DNA of 64,000 bases from contig NZ_CP090420.1 of the NCBI RefSeq assembly GCF_032716425.1, positions 186,001 to 250,000 of the forward strand, in the 5' to 3' direction. Source of the stretch: Pseudoalteromonas sp. N1230-9 (GTDB lineage: Bacteria; Pseudomonadota; Gammaproteobacteria; Enterobacterales; Alteromonadaceae). The notes under the pieces were generated by a model. It had not been told where the DNA came from. It saw only the letters and a list, made by a program, of their open reading frames with translations, and did not search any database. This document shows, piece after piece, positions 63,803-64,000 of this stretch. The first letter of the stretch is position 1, and every line of letters begins with the position of its first letter. The position numbers and the translations under genes are program-made.

Positions 63803-64000
63803 ATAGCCTCCTGTGACATTGAAGTTGTTTTACTACGTGAGGGCGTAAAGCTCTCTTTTTTAGGAATGCCAAATTGTTGGAAAGCGATGCGCTCTTCAAT
63901 GCTGTAAGGCGCTTTACCTAATACTTGTTTTAAAATGATGGCATTGCGATAACACACCATTCCGAGATCTGGCACGGTTAATCCATGGCTGTTGAGGCCT
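63799..64000 (-). CDS. Siderophore diamine/lysine N-monooxygenase, C-terminal part (PubA/IucD-like, partial)
   Basis: Only the last 66 or so residues are in the window; the rest lies beyond the right edge. They read GLNSHGLTVPDLGMVCYRNA and continue AFQQFGIPKKES, matching the C-terminus of lysine/ornithine N-hydroxylases (K_oxygenase family). It would N-hydroxylate putrescine or cadaverine as the first step of the siderophore pathway. Confidence 0.85.
   Translation of the reverse strand, partial: GLNSHGLTVPDLGMVCYRNAIILKQVLGKAPYSIEERIAFQQFGIPKKESFTPSRSKTTSMSQEAM

Overview
The window looks like about 64 kb of chromosome from a marine gammaproteobacterium of the Alteromonadales, most likely Pseudoalteromonas. 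This is inferred from low GC, many TonB-dependent receptors (TBDRs), a minCDE/YcgL block, a TtpC-type TonB2 operon, Vibrio-like integron attC sites and a hydroxamate siderophore cluster with the pubABC-putAB gene order of Shewanella. No rRNA, tRNA or CRISPR array was seen.

Layout. 1-3868: the 3' part of a giant Ig/cadherin-repeat protein that runs in frame through a GlyGly-CTERM-like anchor into an outer-membrane beta-barrel. 4002-17200: a sugar locus combining a periplasmic GMC/Gluconate_2-dh3 dehydrogenase pair, a DUF1080 protein, two xylose-isomerase-like TIM barrels, an MFS carrier, a Gfo/Idh oxidoreductase, a BadF-type kinase, CutC, a carbohydrate-type TBDR and a PAS-AraC regulator. Its composition fits the 3-keto ('alternative') glycoside-cleavage route. 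A 38-bp two-armed element occurs in both of its control regions. 17271-22985: GNAT, minCDE, YcgL, a lytic transglycosylase, a GbsR-type regulator and an alcohol dehydrogenase.

23351-27296 is the accessory island. It holds an integrase-less integron cassette array of four cassettes (the first encodes a putative phage abortive-infection protein, the others are unknown or only tentatively placed), then an orphan Imm11-like immunity gene with a 37-codon ORF in front. The Imm11 segment lies between two diverged copies of the 3' end of the neighbouring TBDR gene. 27226-42186: a Fur-type siderophore receptor, amidohydrolase, DUF885 lipoprotein, YcgN, TrmH-like methyltransferase, a YefM-YoeB pair whose toxin is frameshifted, an unknown anchored protein, an M1 peptidase lipoprotein, and a mannose/fructose-type module (PfkB kinase, AGE isomerase, MFS). 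42531-46128: a dCache chemoreceptor that shares the sugar module's palindromic operator, a diguanylate cyclase and a DsbA-like protein.

46305-56005 is a complete TonB2 energy system (DUF3450, TtpC, ExbB, ExbD, TonB, TPR) followed by a beta-helix lipoprotein and its TBDR. Both halves are preceded by 11-bp-phased repeats resembling PhoB boxes, which suggests a phosphate-starvation uptake system. 56290-64000: a small exported protein, aspartate-semialdehyde dehydrogenase, and a hydroxamate siderophore operon (monooxygenase, acyltransferase, NIS synthetase, receptor, FhuF-type reductase) that runs off the right edge.
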